DNA of 64,000 bases, taken from contig NZ_JALHLS010000001.1 in NCBI RefSeq assembly GCF_022844445.1, forward strand, positions 248,001-312,000. Direction: 5' to 3'. Under the pieces are notes generated by a model, which worked only from the letters and a program-made list of their open reading frames with translations, searched no databases and was not told the DNA's origin. Of this stretch, positions 1 to 8,506 are shown piece by piece. This stretch comes from Hyphomonas sp. (GTDB lineage: Bacteria > Pseudomonadota > Alphaproteobacteria > Caulobacterales > Hyphomonadaceae). The first letter of the stretch is position 1; every line of letters starts with the position of its first letter. The translations under genes were made by a program, and so were the position numbers.

Positions 1-29
1 CGCCCAGTATATCGCTGGCTGATCCGGCC

Positions 30-473
30 TCACCCGGCGCGCTGGCGCCGGGTGAGCCAGACGACCGCGATGACGGCGGCAACCACCCAGAGCCCCGAGG
101 CGAGAAGGAACCAGCCTGCAAACAGGCTGAGCCCGATGCGTTGAACGACGGACAGGCGCTGCCAGATCGCCCGGATCGCCTCTGCAAAGTTGCGCGCCTC
201 CTGAGCGGGGGCTGCGGTCCGCGGTGCCGTCGCAGAACGCGGTTCGCGCGGCGGCGCCTGGGACAGGCGCTCAGGCTGCGCGCGCAGCGCGGCCAGCGGA
301 TCAGTCTCGCGTCGCGCAAAGCCGCCAAAAATCGATCCCGGCCGCTCGACCAGGATGGTTTCCCTTGCGCTCACCTGCGCGGCGGGACGCATCGCAATCG
401 GGTCGACGCAGTCTGCGCCGAGATCCATGCGCACACCAAACGTGTCGTCATAGCGGGGCCGCTTACCGAACAT
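30..473 (-). CDS. Hypothetical protein with C-terminal transmembrane segment
   Basis: ORF 30..524; internal Met (MFGKRPRYDDTFGVRMD) is a plausible start; hydrophobic C-terminus IGLSLFAGWFLLASGLWVVAAVIAVVWL. Confidence 0.5.
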   Translation of the reverse strand: MFGKRPRYDDTFGVRMDLGADCVDPIAMRPAAQVSARETILVERPGSIFGGFARRETDPLAALRAQPERLSQAPPREPRSATAPRTAAPAQEARNFAEAIRAIWQRLSVVQRIGLSLFAGWFLLASGLWVVAAVIAVVWLTRRQRAG

Positions 474-536
474 GGGTGCGTGGGTCCTCTGTCTGCCGCC
501 GGGAGAATGCCGCGCGATGATCAAGAATAGCCTAAC

Positions 537-980
537 TTAAACCTCGGGCCGCCAACCCGGCGGCGCAAGGGTGAAGCCGGAAAACTCGAATCCTGGTGCA
601 ACGATACACGACACCAGCGTCCAGTGGCCTAGCGTTTCCGCCGTCTGCCAGTAATGGGCCGGGACGATGGCCTGCGGCCGCTGCCCGGCGCGTAAATCCG
701 GGCCGAGTGTCATTGCCGACGCCCCCTTCCCGTCCGGGGGTGACAGCGTCAACGCCAGCGGGCCGCCCGCATGCCAGAGCCAGGCCTCTTGCGCATCAAC
801 TCGGTGCCAGGCCGACAGCTCGTCCGCCTGCAGAAGGTAATAGATGGCTGTCATCGTTGCGCGGCCCTCGCCCGCCGCACGAAAGGTTTCCGCATAGTGG
901 CCGCCTTCGGGATGCCTGCGCATGTCCAGTAGACGGATGATTTCACCAACGCCCAGATCACCGGCCAGGGCCATCCCCAT
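537..980 (-). CDS. Cupin domain protein (DUF985 family)
   Basis: Motifs RRHPEGGHYAETFR, AIYYLLQADELSAWHRVDAQEAWLWHAGGPL, SCIVAPGFEFSGF typical of DUF985 cupins. Confidence 0.88.
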   Translation of the reverse strand: MGMALAGDLGVGEIIRLLDMRRHPEGGHYAETFRAAGEGRATMTAIYYLLQADELSAWHRVDAQEAWLWHAGGPLALTLSPPDGKGASAMTLGPDLRAGQRPQAIVPAHYWQTAETLGHWTLVSCIVAPGFEFSGFTLAPPGWRPEV

Positions 981-1750
981 CAGAACCGGTCCTTCCGGCC
1001 ACGGATTTCCCCGAATGTCGCCGCCGCATTACCTGGATGGCCCATCGCGAGCTGCATCTCCGGCAGATCGGCGCGCAGGAAGGGATTGGTCGCCAGTTCC
1101 CGCTCCAGCAGCGCCGGTACGGTGGGCAGGTTGTTCGCCCGCTGCCTTTCGATCCAGCCGACATAGTCCTTTAGCGCCTTGTTCTCCGGCTCGACGGTCA
1201 CGGCAAAGCGGGCATTCGAAGCCGTGTATTCGTGTGCGCAGTAGAGCTGCGTCTTGGCGGGCAGCGCCTTGATGCGCTGCAGGCTTTGCCACATCATCTC
1301 CATCGTGCCTTCAAAGACGCGTCCGCAGCCGAGCGCAAAAACGGTATCACCGACGAAAGCGACCGACTGCGGGCCAAAGTGAAATGCGACATGTCCGAGC
1401 GTATGGCCCGGCACATCGATCACCGCCGCCCGCGCGGCACCAAGGTGCAAGACATCGCCGCCCTTCACAGCCAGGTCGAGGCCTGGGATCTTCGCCGCCT
1501 CTCCCGCCGGGCCGATAACGCGGCAGCCCATCTCCTGCTTGAGGCGAAGGTTGCCGCCCGCGTGATCGGGATGCCAGTGGGTGTTCCAGATCTGCGTGAT
1601 GGTCCAGCCGCGCAGTTTCGCCTCGGCGACGTAGCGCTCGGCGTCCGGCGTATCAATCGCTGCCGTCTCGCCGGAGTCCGGTTCGTGAACCAGATATCCG
1701 TAATTGTCGTTCAGGCAGGGAAACTGGTGTATGTCGAGGAAGATGCCCAT
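980..1750 (-). CDS. gloB: Hydroxyacylglutathione hydrolase (glyoxalase II)
   Basis: Metallo-beta-lactamase motif THWHPDHAGG; YCAHEYTASNARFA and C-terminal HAGH-like domain. Confidence 0.93.
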   Translation of the reverse strand: MGIFLDIHQFPCLNDNYGYLVHEPDSGETAAIDTPDAERYVAEAKLRGWTITQIWNTHWHPDHAGGNLRLKQEMGCRVIGPAGEAAKIPGLDLAVKGGDVLHLGAARAAVIDVPGHTLGHVAFHFGPQSVAFVGDTVFALGCGRVFEGTMEMMWQSLQRIKALPAKTQLYCAHEYTASNARFAVTVEPENKALKDYVGWIERQRANNLPTVPALLERELATNPFLRADLPEMQLAMGHPGNAAATFGEIRGRKDRF

Positions 1751-1794
1751 GTGCCCATTATCCCGTGTTGCGGTCTGAGAGACGACTTTAGACC

Positions 1795-2538
1795 ATGCGT
1801 CAGGACGCCGTCACCCTCGAACGCTTTTACGCTTCCCCGCTCGGCCGGGCCGCGAGCCGCGTGATCGCCGGCAAGCTGGTGGATCTATGGGGTGAAGCGC
1901 ACGGTCTGACCATGCTCGGGCTCGGATATGCGATCCCCGCGCTAGACGCTTTCGGCACCGGGCCAGGCCGCCGGATCGCAGCGATTCCCTACGAGCACGG
2001 CCCGGTCAGCTGGCAGGCCAGCGAACGCGGCAATGCCTCGGTGGCCGTCGGCGATCCCCGCCTGCCCTTCCCGGATGCCTTCTTCGACCGGGTTATCGTG
2101 CTGCACGGCCTTGAGGAGACGGGCGATCCGCGCGCCTACCTGCGCGAGATCTGGCGTGTGACCGCGCCAGAGGGCCGCATCGTGCTCGCCGCCGCCAATC
2201 GCGCAGGCCTGTGGTCGCGCGCAACTCAGACACCGTTCGGGCAGGGAAGGCCCTGGACGCGAAGCCAGCTGTCGAACCTCCTCGCCAGCGGCCTCTTCCA
2301 GGTGACAGCCTCTTCCAGTGCTCTTTACATGCCTCCGGTGAGCCACGGACTTGTGACCTCCGCAGCGGAAGGCTGGGAGGCCATTGGACGCATGCTGACG
2401 CCCGGCTTCGGCGGCGTCGTACTGATCGAAGCGGTCAAAAGACTGTATGCACCGCCAGGCGGCGGGGCGGTTGCCCCGGTGACAGAGCGCATCCGGATTG
2501 CCCGCCCCGCGAGGGCCGCGCGCCGTGAAGAGCATTGA
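1795..2538 (+). CDS. Class I SAM-dependent methyltransferase-like protein
   Basis: LPFPDAFFDRVIVLHGLEETGDPRAYLREIWRVTAPEGRIVLAAANR; divergent from gloB. Confidence 0.85.
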   Translation: MRQDAVTLERFYASPLGRAASRVIAGKLVDLWGEAHGLTMLGLGYAIPALDAFGTGPGRRIAAIPYEHGPVSWQASERGNASVAVGDPRLPFPDAFFDRVIVLHGLEETGDPRAYLREIWRVTAPEGRIVLAAANRAGLWSRATQTPFGQGRPWTRSQLSNLLASGLFQVTASSSALYMPPVSHGLVTSAAEGWEAIGRMLTPGFGGVVLIEAVKRLYAPPGGGAVAPVTERIRIARPARAARREEH

Positions 2539-2601
2539 CGCACCGATTTGCAACATTATTTTCGCAACTGCAGCATCTGCAAGGCGCAAGGACCTAGCCT
2601 C

Positions 2602-2946
2602 ATGAAACTCATCACTGCCGTGTTCAAGCCGAGCCGCCTCGATGCAGTGATCGAAGCCATCTCGGAAGCAGGCGCCACAGGCCTGACGGTGACCGAAGTG
2701 CGCGGCTATGGCCGCCAGCAGGGCAAGACGGAAGTCTATCGCGGCGCTGAATACGAAGTGCGCCTGCTGCCGAAGGTGAAAGTCGAACTCGCCTGCGCCG
2801 ATGACGACACCGAACGCCTGATCGAGGCGATCACCGCCGCAGCCAATACAGGCACCATCGGTGACGGCAAGATCTTCGTCCACGACCTCGAAAGCATCCT
2901 GCGCATCCGCACCGGGGAGCGGGACGCGCAGGCGATCTCCGGCTGA
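2602..2946 (+). CDS. PII family nitrogen regulatory protein
   Basis: MKLITAVFKPSRLDAV..., T-loop GYGRQQGKTEVYRGAEYEV, GTIGDGKIFVHDLESILRIRTGE. Confidence 0.92.
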   Translation: MKLITAVFKPSRLDAVIEAISEAGATGLTVTEVRGYGRQQGKTEVYRGAEYEVRLLPKVKVELACADDDTERLIEAITAAANTGTIGDGKIFVHDLESILRIRTGERDAQAISG

Positions 2947-2965
2947 GCGGCCCGCTGGCGCCCGT

Positions 2966-4078
2966 CTATTCGATGATCTCGTAGCCTTCCGGAATAATGA
3001 AGGGTTCGACCGAGGCGACGCCGATTTCCGGCTCGAGCTGTTCACCGGGGCCATTCTGACGGCGCTCATAGGCCGCCACGAGCGAGAGGTAGGGCGCTAC
3101 GTGCACCCAGCCGTGACCGGCCGTGTTCTGAACAATCTCGAAGTGAAGGTGGATCGTCGTCGGCGTGCCGCCGAAATCGTTTGACACATAGCCGATCAGG
3201 TCACCGGCCTTGACGTTCTGGCCGGCCGTGACGGCGAGGCGCTTCATGTTCAGGTGCATGTAATTGTAGATCGAACCTTCGCTGCGCAGCTTGACAGTAT
3301 AGGTGCCGATCGAAGTGATGATGCCGTCCTCGACTGCGATCACCTCGTGCAGGCCCCGCTCCGCTGCAGACTGCCGGCGCAGCGCACTGCAATCAGCCGC
3401 TGTGCCGACGCGGATGTCCTGGCCCTGGTGGATCTTGGCCGTGGGGCAGAAGGGCGTTGTGCGGTTGGCCGAGCGGGTTTCGCAGAAATTGTCGCGCCAG
3501 GGTGCTGAGTAGTTTCGCGCGTCGCATTGGTCACCGCCGGCCACGCCGCCGCCAAATGCAAACACCTGCGACTGCAACACTGCCGGCGCAGACTTGATCG
3601 GAAAAAGCATGTTCGGCACGTGCACGATCTGCTCGGGGAAGCCACCACCGGAGCCGGGCAGCAGGGCGCCCGGCTGGTAATAGCTGAACACCGGCGCCAC
3701 GGGCTCTGGTGTAACGACAGGCGGACCCGGCTCAGGCTGCGGCTCGGGCTCGGCGGGCACAGGCTCTTCGACCGGCACTTCGACATCCGGTGGTGTTGTG
3801 GGATCCGTCGCATCGACCGGATCGGGCGCCGGCGTCGTGCCGTCATCCGGCGCACCTGGCTCGGCTGGCGTTTCGTCAACCGGTTGCTCGACGGGCGTTT
3901 CGAATTCGGAATCGTCCACATCCGGCGGCGGCGGTCCGGGCGCGCCCGGGGGCAGGGGTTCTGGTGCTTCGGGCGTGGTCGGTGGCGGTCCGCCATCGCC
4001 AGGAAAACGTACGAAGTCGCAGGCAGCCAGTGAAGTCAGAAGCAGCGCGGCGGCCGCTGCAGCCAGTGTATGTCGCAT
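2966..4078 (-). CDS. M23/LytM family metallopeptidase lipoprotein with Pro/Glu-rich linker
   Basis: Lipobox LLTSLAAC; M23 metal-ligand motifs HQGQD and HLHFE; ATG overlaps the upstream gene's stop (TGATG). Confidence 0.85.
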   Translation of the reverse strand: MRHTLAAAAAALLLTSLAACDFVRFPGDGGPPPTTPEAPEPLPPGAPGPPPPDVDDSEFETPVEQPVDETPAEPGAPDDGTTPAPDPVDATDPTTPPDVEVPVEEPVPAEPEPQPEPGPPVVTPEPVAPVFSYYQPGALLPGSGGGFPEQIVHVPNMLFPIKSAPAVLQSQVFAFGGGVAGGDQCDARNYSAPWRDNFCETRSANRTTPFCPTAKIHQGQDIRVGTAADCSALRRQSAAERGLHEVIAVEDGIITSIGTYTVKLRSEGSIYNYMHLNMKRLAVTAGQNVKAGDLIGYVSNDFGGTPTTIHLHFEIVQNTAGHGWVHVAPYLSLVAAYERRQNGPGEQLEPEIGVASVEPFIIPEGYEIIE

Positions 4079-4716
4079 CAACGGGTTCCTGAAATCGCGA
4101 GGTCGCGTGCGAAGGCGACCGCCTCGTCCTCGGTGATGCAGGCGGGCAGCCCGTTCACCAGTTCCTTGCATTCGAATTCGACCAAATAGTCCGCGCCATA
4201 GCGCGAGAAGGAGACCTGTGCGCCAGTCGTGGTGGGCTGGAAATTGAACGCGTCCGTACGCGAAGGCGGTGCGGCGCCCGGCTCGGCCATCACGACATTC
4301 GTGCCGTTGACAATGATGTCGTAGGTCTCAGTCGGGAAGAACGCGTAATAGCCGTCGCTCGTCGGCTGGAAGCGTACTGCGACATCACCGCTCTGCGCGG
4401 CCACTGGGCCTGCCGGCAGGAAGACCGGTACGGGCGGCGCCTCGCCGCCAGACTGCACCTGGAAGCTTCCTTCTCGCTCCTCGAGCGGGCGCGCCGCAAG
4501 GTCACGGCGGGCGCCTTCCCAGTCGATTGTGGTACCACTGGCCGCCATCGCTGGGCGGACCGGCAGCTCCACTTCGTCAGTCGCCGGAACATCTGTGCTG
4601 TCAGCCGGCACGGCGGTCTCGCCCGAGGTGTCGGCCGGGCGCTGGAAAACGCGGTCGCAGGCCGTCAGCGCGAACGTGCTGGCGATAAAGGCAGTCAGAA
4701 GTAGCGTACGGTTCAT
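4078..4716 (-). CDS. Hypothetical lipoprotein
   Basis: Signal MNRTLLLTAFIASTFALTAC (lipobox); no family recognised. Confidence 0.7.
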   Translation of the reverse strand: MNRTLLLTAFIASTFALTACDRVFQRPADTSGETAVPADSTDVPATDEVELPVRPAMAASGTTIDWEGARRDLAARPLEEREGSFQVQSGGEAPPVPVFLPAGPVAAQSGDVAVRFQPTSDGYYAFFPTETYDIIVNGTNVVMAEPGAAPPSRTDAFNFQPTTTGAQVSFSRYGADYLVEFECKELVNGLPACITEDEAVAFARDLAISGTR

Positions 4717-4721
4717 CAGGT

Positions 4722-5300
4722 TCAGTCCTTGCCGGGGTGGGCCACATAGTCAGGGTCTGCGTAAGAGACGCCTTCGATCTTGAGAAGGCGGTCCTGGACC
4801 GCGCGGATTTCCTCCGGCGTCGCCGGTATGCCGGGCGGCATCTGGTAGGCGAGCTTTATCTCGCCGGAATAGCTCGCCCCTGCCAGCGTAAAGGCGCTGA
4901 GGCCTGGCAGCCGCGTGACAAGCTCCTGCCAAGCGGCCTGCGCAGCCGCCGGTTCACGCTTGAAGTTGCGCGTTATGGTGTCGATTTCCGGCGCACCCTT
5001 AAGACGGACGATGAACTGCACTTCCGTGCCATCTGCCCGCGCCGGGCGCTCCACCGGGGCCACGGGCACCGACTCCACCTGCGCAAGTTCCACGTCGTCG
5101 CGCCCGAAATCGGGATCGGACGCAGCCGGGGATTGAATGTCGACGCTGAGCGCCGGTGCAGCAGCCGGCGCCTCGCCGGGCGGCGGCGGCGGATCATTGT
5201 TGATCGCCGCAATCGCAAGCGCGACCGCACCGCCCACACAGCCAAGTCCCAGCGCGCCGAGTGGCCCTCCCAAATGCAACGGCGCGCGGGTTCCCGTCAT
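4722..5300 (-). CDS. Membrane-anchored protein with inhibitor I9 / S8 propeptide-like domain
   Basis: N-terminal hydrophobic segment GALGLGCVGGAVALAIAAI; C-terminal VQFIVRLKGAPE...IRAVQDRLLKIEGVSYADPDYVAHP resembles the I9 pattern ending V-x-Y-x-x-P/D-D. Confidence 0.6.
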   Translation of the reverse strand: MTGTRAPLHLGGPLGALGLGCVGGAVALAIAAINNDPPPPPGEAPAAAPALSVDIQSPAASDPDFGRDDVELAQVESVPVAPVERPARADGTEVQFIVRLKGAPEIDTITRNFKREPAAAQAAWQELVTRLPGLSAFTLAGASYSGEIKLAYQMPPGIPATPEEIRAVQDRLLKIEGVSYADPDYVAHPGKD

Positions 5301-5301
5301 G

Positions 5302-7623
5302 TCAGCGTCCTCCCCCGCCTGTCGCAGCGGCCGGTATGCTGGAAAGATTGAGCAGGCCGGTGCCGCAGGGCCGGGCACACATGTCCGGATTGCCGGTCAG
5401 CGGAGTAGTGCCGGGATATTGGCTGCACAGGCCAGAACATTGGAGCGGCTGGCGCGGATCCAGCGCGCCTGTCAGCGTCGCGATCAGTTCTTCCTTTGTG
5501 GCCGAAGGCGCCCGCGCCTTCAGCAGCGCCAACGCCGCAGACACATGCGGCGCCGCCATGCTGGTGCCCTGCTCATAGGCATAGAAGCAGTTGGCAACGC
5601 TCGCACCCGTCACCGGGTCGTAGCAGTTCGTGGCCGCCTTGGTCGACAGAACGCCATCTGGCTTGCCGTCACCATTGTCATCGCGTGTAAGGTCACCGCC
5701 AGGAGCAAGGAGCGTGACTTCCGGCCCGTAGTTCGAATACGGCGTGATCTGTCCGCGCGCATCGCTCGCCGCCACCGTGACAACACCACGGCACCCAGCC
5801 GGCGCATAGAAGCTCGTGGACATGCGGGCATTGCCGGCTGCCGAGACGACGATCGCGCCGCGCTCCGTGACCGCATCGATCGCGTCCTGTAGTGAGGCCG
5901 GGCAGGCGCCGAGCAGGCCGATCGACAGGTTGATGATGTCGGCCGGGTTCTCGTTCCAAACTTCGGTATCAGCCGGGCCTTCGGCCGGGATAAGACCGGC
6001 CGCCCAGCGTATCGCATCGTTGATGTCCGAAAGACGCCCGCCGCACTTGCCAAGCGCCCGCACCGGCACGACGCGGACATTCCACGCGCCGCCAGCAACG
6101 CCGGCGCCGTTGTTTGTCGAGGCGGCGCCGACGGTTCCCGCCACATGCGTGCCATGGAAACTGTCGGCGGCATAAGGTTTGGTCGGGTCACACATGTCGC
6201 CCGGATCGTTCGCGTCACTGTCACGTCCGTCGCCGTCATTGCCCATGCGCGGATCGGAGACCATGTCCCAGCCAGGCATGATGTTGGGCGATCCGGCAAT
6301 GTCCGGATGCGTCATCTGCAGGCCGGTATCGATCACGGCGACAACCACGCTGCGGGATCCAGCCGTGCCCTGGCGGGCCCAGAAGGATTCAAAGCCTGCC
6401 CCGCCGGCCGTGCGCCCGTCGGCCGCGCCACGGTCACGGAAGTGCCACTGCAACGTCCAGAGCGGATCGTTCGGCAAGAAGTTCGCCGGGGTGGTGGAAG
6501 TCGGCGGCTTCGTCGAGCTACCGGTCGTGCCCCCCGATCCAGCAGGGGGCGGGGCATCCTTCGTCCGCCGCACAAACTGGTTCTGGAAGATGAAATCCGG
6601 CTCGACATACTCGAACTGTCCGGACGCCCGGAGGTCGCGCACCACGCAGGCAGTCGCCAAGGCCAGATCGCCGGCCACTTCACTCGGCTGAATGCCTTCA
6701 GGGCAAGCGGCAGCGTCTGCCCTTGCGAGGAAATCTGCAGGCCCGATTCCGGCGCCCCGGAATTGGGTCGGGCTCGCGCCGTCCGCACCGATCTGGATCA
6801 CCATCTGTCCCTGGCGGGACAGGGCCACCTCACCACCGATGCCATACTTTGTCATCGTGTCGAGCATCACCGAGTTGGCATCAATCTGCGCCTTGATCGT
6901 GTCGCGCGAGACGGGCGCCCGGCGGGCAAGCTTGCGCATCTCGGCCTTTTCCTCGACCGGCAGCGCCTTGAACTCCTCACGGGTGAGCCCCTTCAGGCGG
7001 CGCTGGGCAAGCGGCTCCTCGGCGACCATCTTGTCGATGTCTGCGCCCGCTTGCGCGATTTCGCGCTCGGACTTGGCGACCGCGCGGGGATCGAGGGTGA
7101 TCTTGGGCAGCACCTGCTCCGGTTTCACCGCTTCTTCGATGGGCGCGCGCGAACTTGCAGCATCCGGCGCGGAGGCGGGGGGTGGCAGGGACTCCAGCAC
7201 CTCACCCGAGCCGGGCGATTCCTCATAATAGTACTCTTCCTCAAAGTACTCGAGCTCTTCCGCAGACAGGGCCGTATCTTCCATGGCAAGCGCCGACGTC
7301 GGCGGAATATCGATCGGCTTCGCGATGATCGAGCCGATGGCAAACATCGGGCGCTCTTCCTCGTCGACGACGAACTCGGCCATCACAGTGCCCGCGAGGG
7401 CCCGGTCTTCGGTAGATGCCGTCTGCAGGTTGCTTGCGCCGGAATCCACGATGGTTTCGCCGCTGATCTGGCCCGCCGAGGTCTCGGCAACTTCCTTCGC
7501 TCTGTCGATCCGCTCGGTGATCTGGCCGCACCCGGCCAGCAGGATTGTACCTGCCAAGCCAGACAGGATAACCCGGCGCAGGTGCCGCTCTGTCAGTCGA
7601 TTCAACATGTTGGTGGTCCCCAT
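5302..7623 (-). CDS. S8 (subtilisin-like) serine peptidase, lipoprotein
   Basis: Catalytic motifs VVVAVIDTGLQMTHPDI (Asp), FHGTHVAGTVGA (His), GTSMAAPHVSAALALLKA (Ser); lipobox ILLAGC; prodomain end FEYVEPDFIF. Start at 7623 or 7608. Confidence 0.92.
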   Translation of the reverse strand: MGTTNMLNRLTERHLRRVILSGLAGTILLAGCGQITERIDRAKEVAETSAGQISGETIVDSGASNLQTASTEDRALAGTVMAEFVVDEEERPMFAIGSIIAKPIDIPPTSALAMEDTALSAEELEYFEEEYYYEESPGSGEVLESLPPPASAPDAASSRAPIEEAVKPEQVLPKITLDPRAVAKSEREIAQAGADIDKMVAEEPLAQRRLKGLTREEFKALPVEEKAEMRKLARRAPVSRDTIKAQIDANSVMLDTMTKYGIGGEVALSRQGQMVIQIGADGASPTQFRGAGIGPADFLARADAAACPEGIQPSEVAGDLALATACVVRDLRASGQFEYVEPDFIFQNQFVRRTKDAPPPAGSGGTTGSSTKPPTSTTPANFLPNDPLWTLQWHFRDRGAADGRTAGGAGFESFWARQGTAGSRSVVVAVIDTGLQMTHPDIAGSPNIMPGWDMVSDPRMGNDGDGRDSDANDPGDMCDPTKPYAADSFHGTHVAGTVGAASTNNGAGVAGGAWNVRVVPVRALGKCGGRLSDINDAIRWAAGLIPAEGPADTEVWNENPADIINLSIGLLGACPASLQDAIDAVTERGAIVVSAAGNARMSTSFYAPAGCRGVVTVAASDARGQITPYSNYGPEVTLLAPGGDLTRDDNGDGKPDGVLSTKAATNCYDPVTGASVANCFYAYEQGTSMAAPHVSAALALLKARAPSATKEELIATLTGALDPRQPLQCSGLCSQYPGTTPLTGNPDMCARPCGTGLLNLSSIPAAATGGGGR

Positions 7624-7723
7624 GCGATTGCCAATGAACGCCCCAGCCCCATAGGTTAACGCTGCGATGAGATTATGACGAGGTTGAGGCGGTGTCCAAC
7701 CCCTTGAAGCGGCGGAGCAAGAA

Positions 7724-8506
7724 TTGACCCAGACCATCCGGCTAGAAATCGCCGCGCCCCTTGCCGAGATTATCCTGGACCAGCCACAGCGCCGCAACGC
7801 CCTCTCGCTCGAGATGTGGGCCGCCCTGCCCCGGCGGGTTGCAGAGGCGAATGCGGACCCGCACGTGAAGGTCATCCTGCTGCATGGCGGCGGAGGCGGT
7901 GTGTTTGCAGCAGGCGCCGACATTTCCGAATTCCCGGTGATTTACGGCAGCGAGGCGGCAGCGCGCCAGACCGGCGCAACCATAGCCCGGGCCCTCGCCG
8001 CACTAGAAGAGAGCCCCAAGCCCGTCATTGCCGCCATCGAGGGCGCCTGTGTGGGCGGCGGCGTCAGCCTCGCGGTTGCCTCGGATATCCGGGTGGCGAC
8101 AGCCACCGCCGGCCTCGGGATCACCCCGGCAAAGCTCGGCCTCGTCTATCCGCCGGGCGACATGGCGCGCCTCGTGCGCCTCGTAGGCCTGGGCGCCGCC
8201 AAACGCCTCCTCTTCACAGGCCGCATCTTCAGCGCCGGCGAGGCGCTCGCCATGGGCCTTGTGGATGAGATCGTGGACGCGTCCTGCATTCTGCCTGCCG
8301 CCCGCGCGCTGGGGCTCGACATCGCTGCCCAGTCGCAATGGTCCGTGCGCGCCACCAAGCGGATGATGCGCGGCTTCGAAGCGGGCTTTGGGCCGGGCTC
8401 CTCCGAAGCTGAAGCCCTCTTCCTCGAAGGCTTCGCCAACCCCGATTTCCGAGAAGGCGTCAGCGCCTTTCTCGGCAAGCGCAAGCCGGACTGGAAAGTA
8501 ACATGA
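7724..8506 (+). CDS. Enoyl-CoA hydratase/isomerase family protein
   Basis: Crotonase motifs FAAGADISEF, IEGACVGGGVSLAVASDIRVAT; TTG start. Confidence 0.92.
   Translation: MTQTIRLEIAAPLAEIILDQPQRRNALSLEMWAALPRRVAEANADPHVKVILLHGGGGGVFAAGADISEFPVIYGSEAAARQTGATIARALAALEESPKPVIAAIEGACVGGGVSLAVASDIRVATATAGLGITPAKLGLVYPPGDMARLVRLVGLGAAKRLLFTGRIFSAGEALAMGLVDEIVDASCILPAARALGLDIAAQSQWSVRATKRMMRGFEAGFGPGSSEAEALFLEGFANPDFREGVSAFLGKRKPDWKVT

Noticed and set aside
1942-3069. 375-codon minus-strand ORF overlapping the methyltransferase and PII genes
   Set aside because: Antisense to two recognisable genes; no supporting motif.
6145-7659. 504-codon plus-strand ORF antisense to the S8 peptidase
   Set aside because: The minus-strand S8 protein has an intact catalytic triad; the plus-strand reading has no domain signal.
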